Below the pieces are notes generated by a model that saw nothing but the letters and a program-made list of their open reading frames with translations, was not told where the DNA came from and searched no databases. A stretch of DNA of 6,829 nucleotides. Origin: Xanthobacteraceae bacterium (GTDB taxonomy: Bacteria > Pseudomonadota > Alphaproteobacteria > Rhizobiales > Xanthobacteraceae). The stretch is from NCBI GenBank assembly GCA_030044035.1, contig JASHWN010000541.1, forward strand, positions 1 through 6,829, in the 5' to 3' direction. Both the position numbers and the translations under genes were made by a program. Shown here one piece after another: positions 6,284 to 6,829 of the stretch. The number at the start of each line of letters is the position of its first letter. Position 1 is the stretch's first letter.

Positions 6284-6829
6284 CGCGTCCGCGCCGCGCT
6301 GCGACGTGGCGCTTGCTCGGCGCCCGCCGCCGCTTGATCGACAAACCAAAACAACTCGCCAACCGGGCGAACCCGCGCCGCCGGCACGCGGCTGTCGCCG
6401 GCGCGTATGGCGTCGAATATCTCCGCCTTTTCTTCGCCGGCGACGAGGAATGCAACGCGCCGGCTGCTCTCGATCGCCGGATAGGTCAGCGTGATGCGGA
6501 CCTCGGGCCGGCCATGTGACACGGCGACCACCCAGCGTTCGCGCTCATCCAGCACCGGCTCGCCAGGAAGCAGCGATGCGGTATGCCCATCGGGACCAAG
6601 CCCGAGCAGCGTGACGTCGAAAAGCGGGCGTTGCGGATCGAGCGTCGCTGCGCCGTAGCCGTCCTGCAATGTCTGCTCGTAGCGGCGTGCCGCGTCCTCG
6701 GGCGTGCCGTCGGTCGGGATCGGATGAATGTTCGCCGACGGCACAGGAGCCTTGGCGAGCATGGCTTCACGCGTCATCCGATAATTGCTTTCCGGATGAT
6801 CGTATGGGACGAAGCGCTCATCGCCCCAG
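6280..6829 (-). CDS. pgl: 6-phosphogluconolactonase (DevB/SugarP isomerase-type), 5'-partial
   Basis: Hydrolyses 6-phosphogluconolactone to 6-phosphogluconate, the second step of the oxidative pentose phosphate pathway, in the cytoplasm. The - strand frame is open to the window edge and starts there with [18 protein letters not shown], the conserved core of the DevB-type family. [14 protein letters not shown] follows about 50 residues later. Near the C-terminus come a segment with [20 protein letters not shown] and then [12 protein letters not shown]. There are 182 visible residues; the family is usually about 230-250, so roughly 55 N-terminal residues lie beyond 6829. A Met at 6777 is internal, since it follows the conserved GDERFV motif. 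The last 16 or so residues are an Arg/Ala-rich tail past the usual end. It is the first visible gene of the operon; zwf would be a natural upstream neighbour but is not seen. Confidence 0.94.
   Translation of the reverse strand, partial: WGDERFVPYDHPESNYRMTREAMLAKAPVPSANIHPIPTDGTPEDAARRYEQTLQDGYGAATLDPQRPLFDVTLLGLGPDGHTASLLPGEPVLDERERWVVAVSHGRPEVRITLTYPAIESSRRVAFLVAGEEKAEIFDAIRAGDSRVPAARVRPVGELFWFVDQAAAGAEQAPRRSAARTR

Noticed and set aside
6280..6777. pgl starting at the Met at 6777
   Set aside because: The frame is open to the window edge and the conserved [12 protein letters not shown] segment lies upstream of that Met, so the gene is truncated by the window.

Overview
The window reads as high-GC, tightly packed bacterial DNA, probably from an alphaproteobacterium and possibly Hyphomicrobiales. 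That placement rests on protein style and base composition only, with no marker gene. Two gene sets converge tail to tail. From the left, on the + strand, comes a 5'-truncated UDP-glucose 6-dehydrogenase (ugd, 1-1374). From the right, on the - strand, comes a four-gene sugar-phosphate operon that enters at the window edge and runs 6829 to 1741.

The operon order in the direction of transcription is: pgl (6-phosphogluconolactonase, 5' part outside the window), rpe (ribulose-phosphate 3-epimerase), an rpiA-gntK gene fusion (ribose-5-phosphate isomerase A joined to gluconokinase), and a second fusion joining a diverged gluconokinase-like domain to a complete cytoplasmic GH15 glucoamylase/trehalase-type hydrolase. 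pgl/rpe (if the longer rpe start is used) and rpe/rpiA meet in 4-bp ATGA overlaps. The last two genes are separated by 74 bp. Zwf and Gnd, which would complete the oxidative pentose phosphate route, are not here and could lie upstream, outside the window.

The functional logic is coherent. GH15 would release glucose from an alpha-glucan or trehalose. Pgl and GntK both make 6-phosphogluconate. Gnd (not seen) would convert that to ribulose 5-phosphate, which Rpe and RpiA then distribute. The striking point is that two gntK-type domains lie next to each other, one fused to the C-terminus of RpiA and the other to the N-terminus of GH15, as if a tandem gntK duplication had been absorbed into both neighbours. 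The RpiA-linked copy keeps the family motifs. The GH15-linked copy keeps the P-loop but has lost most of the substrate-site motifs.

The 366-bp convergent gap (1375-1740) has no intact gene. It holds what looks like the C-terminal end of a DUF4331-type protein (- strand), cut off by a stop codon just upstream. Inside that remnant is a good + strand intrinsic-terminator candidate that could end the ugd transcript. No RNA gene, CRISPR array, insertion sequence or prophage gene was seen.
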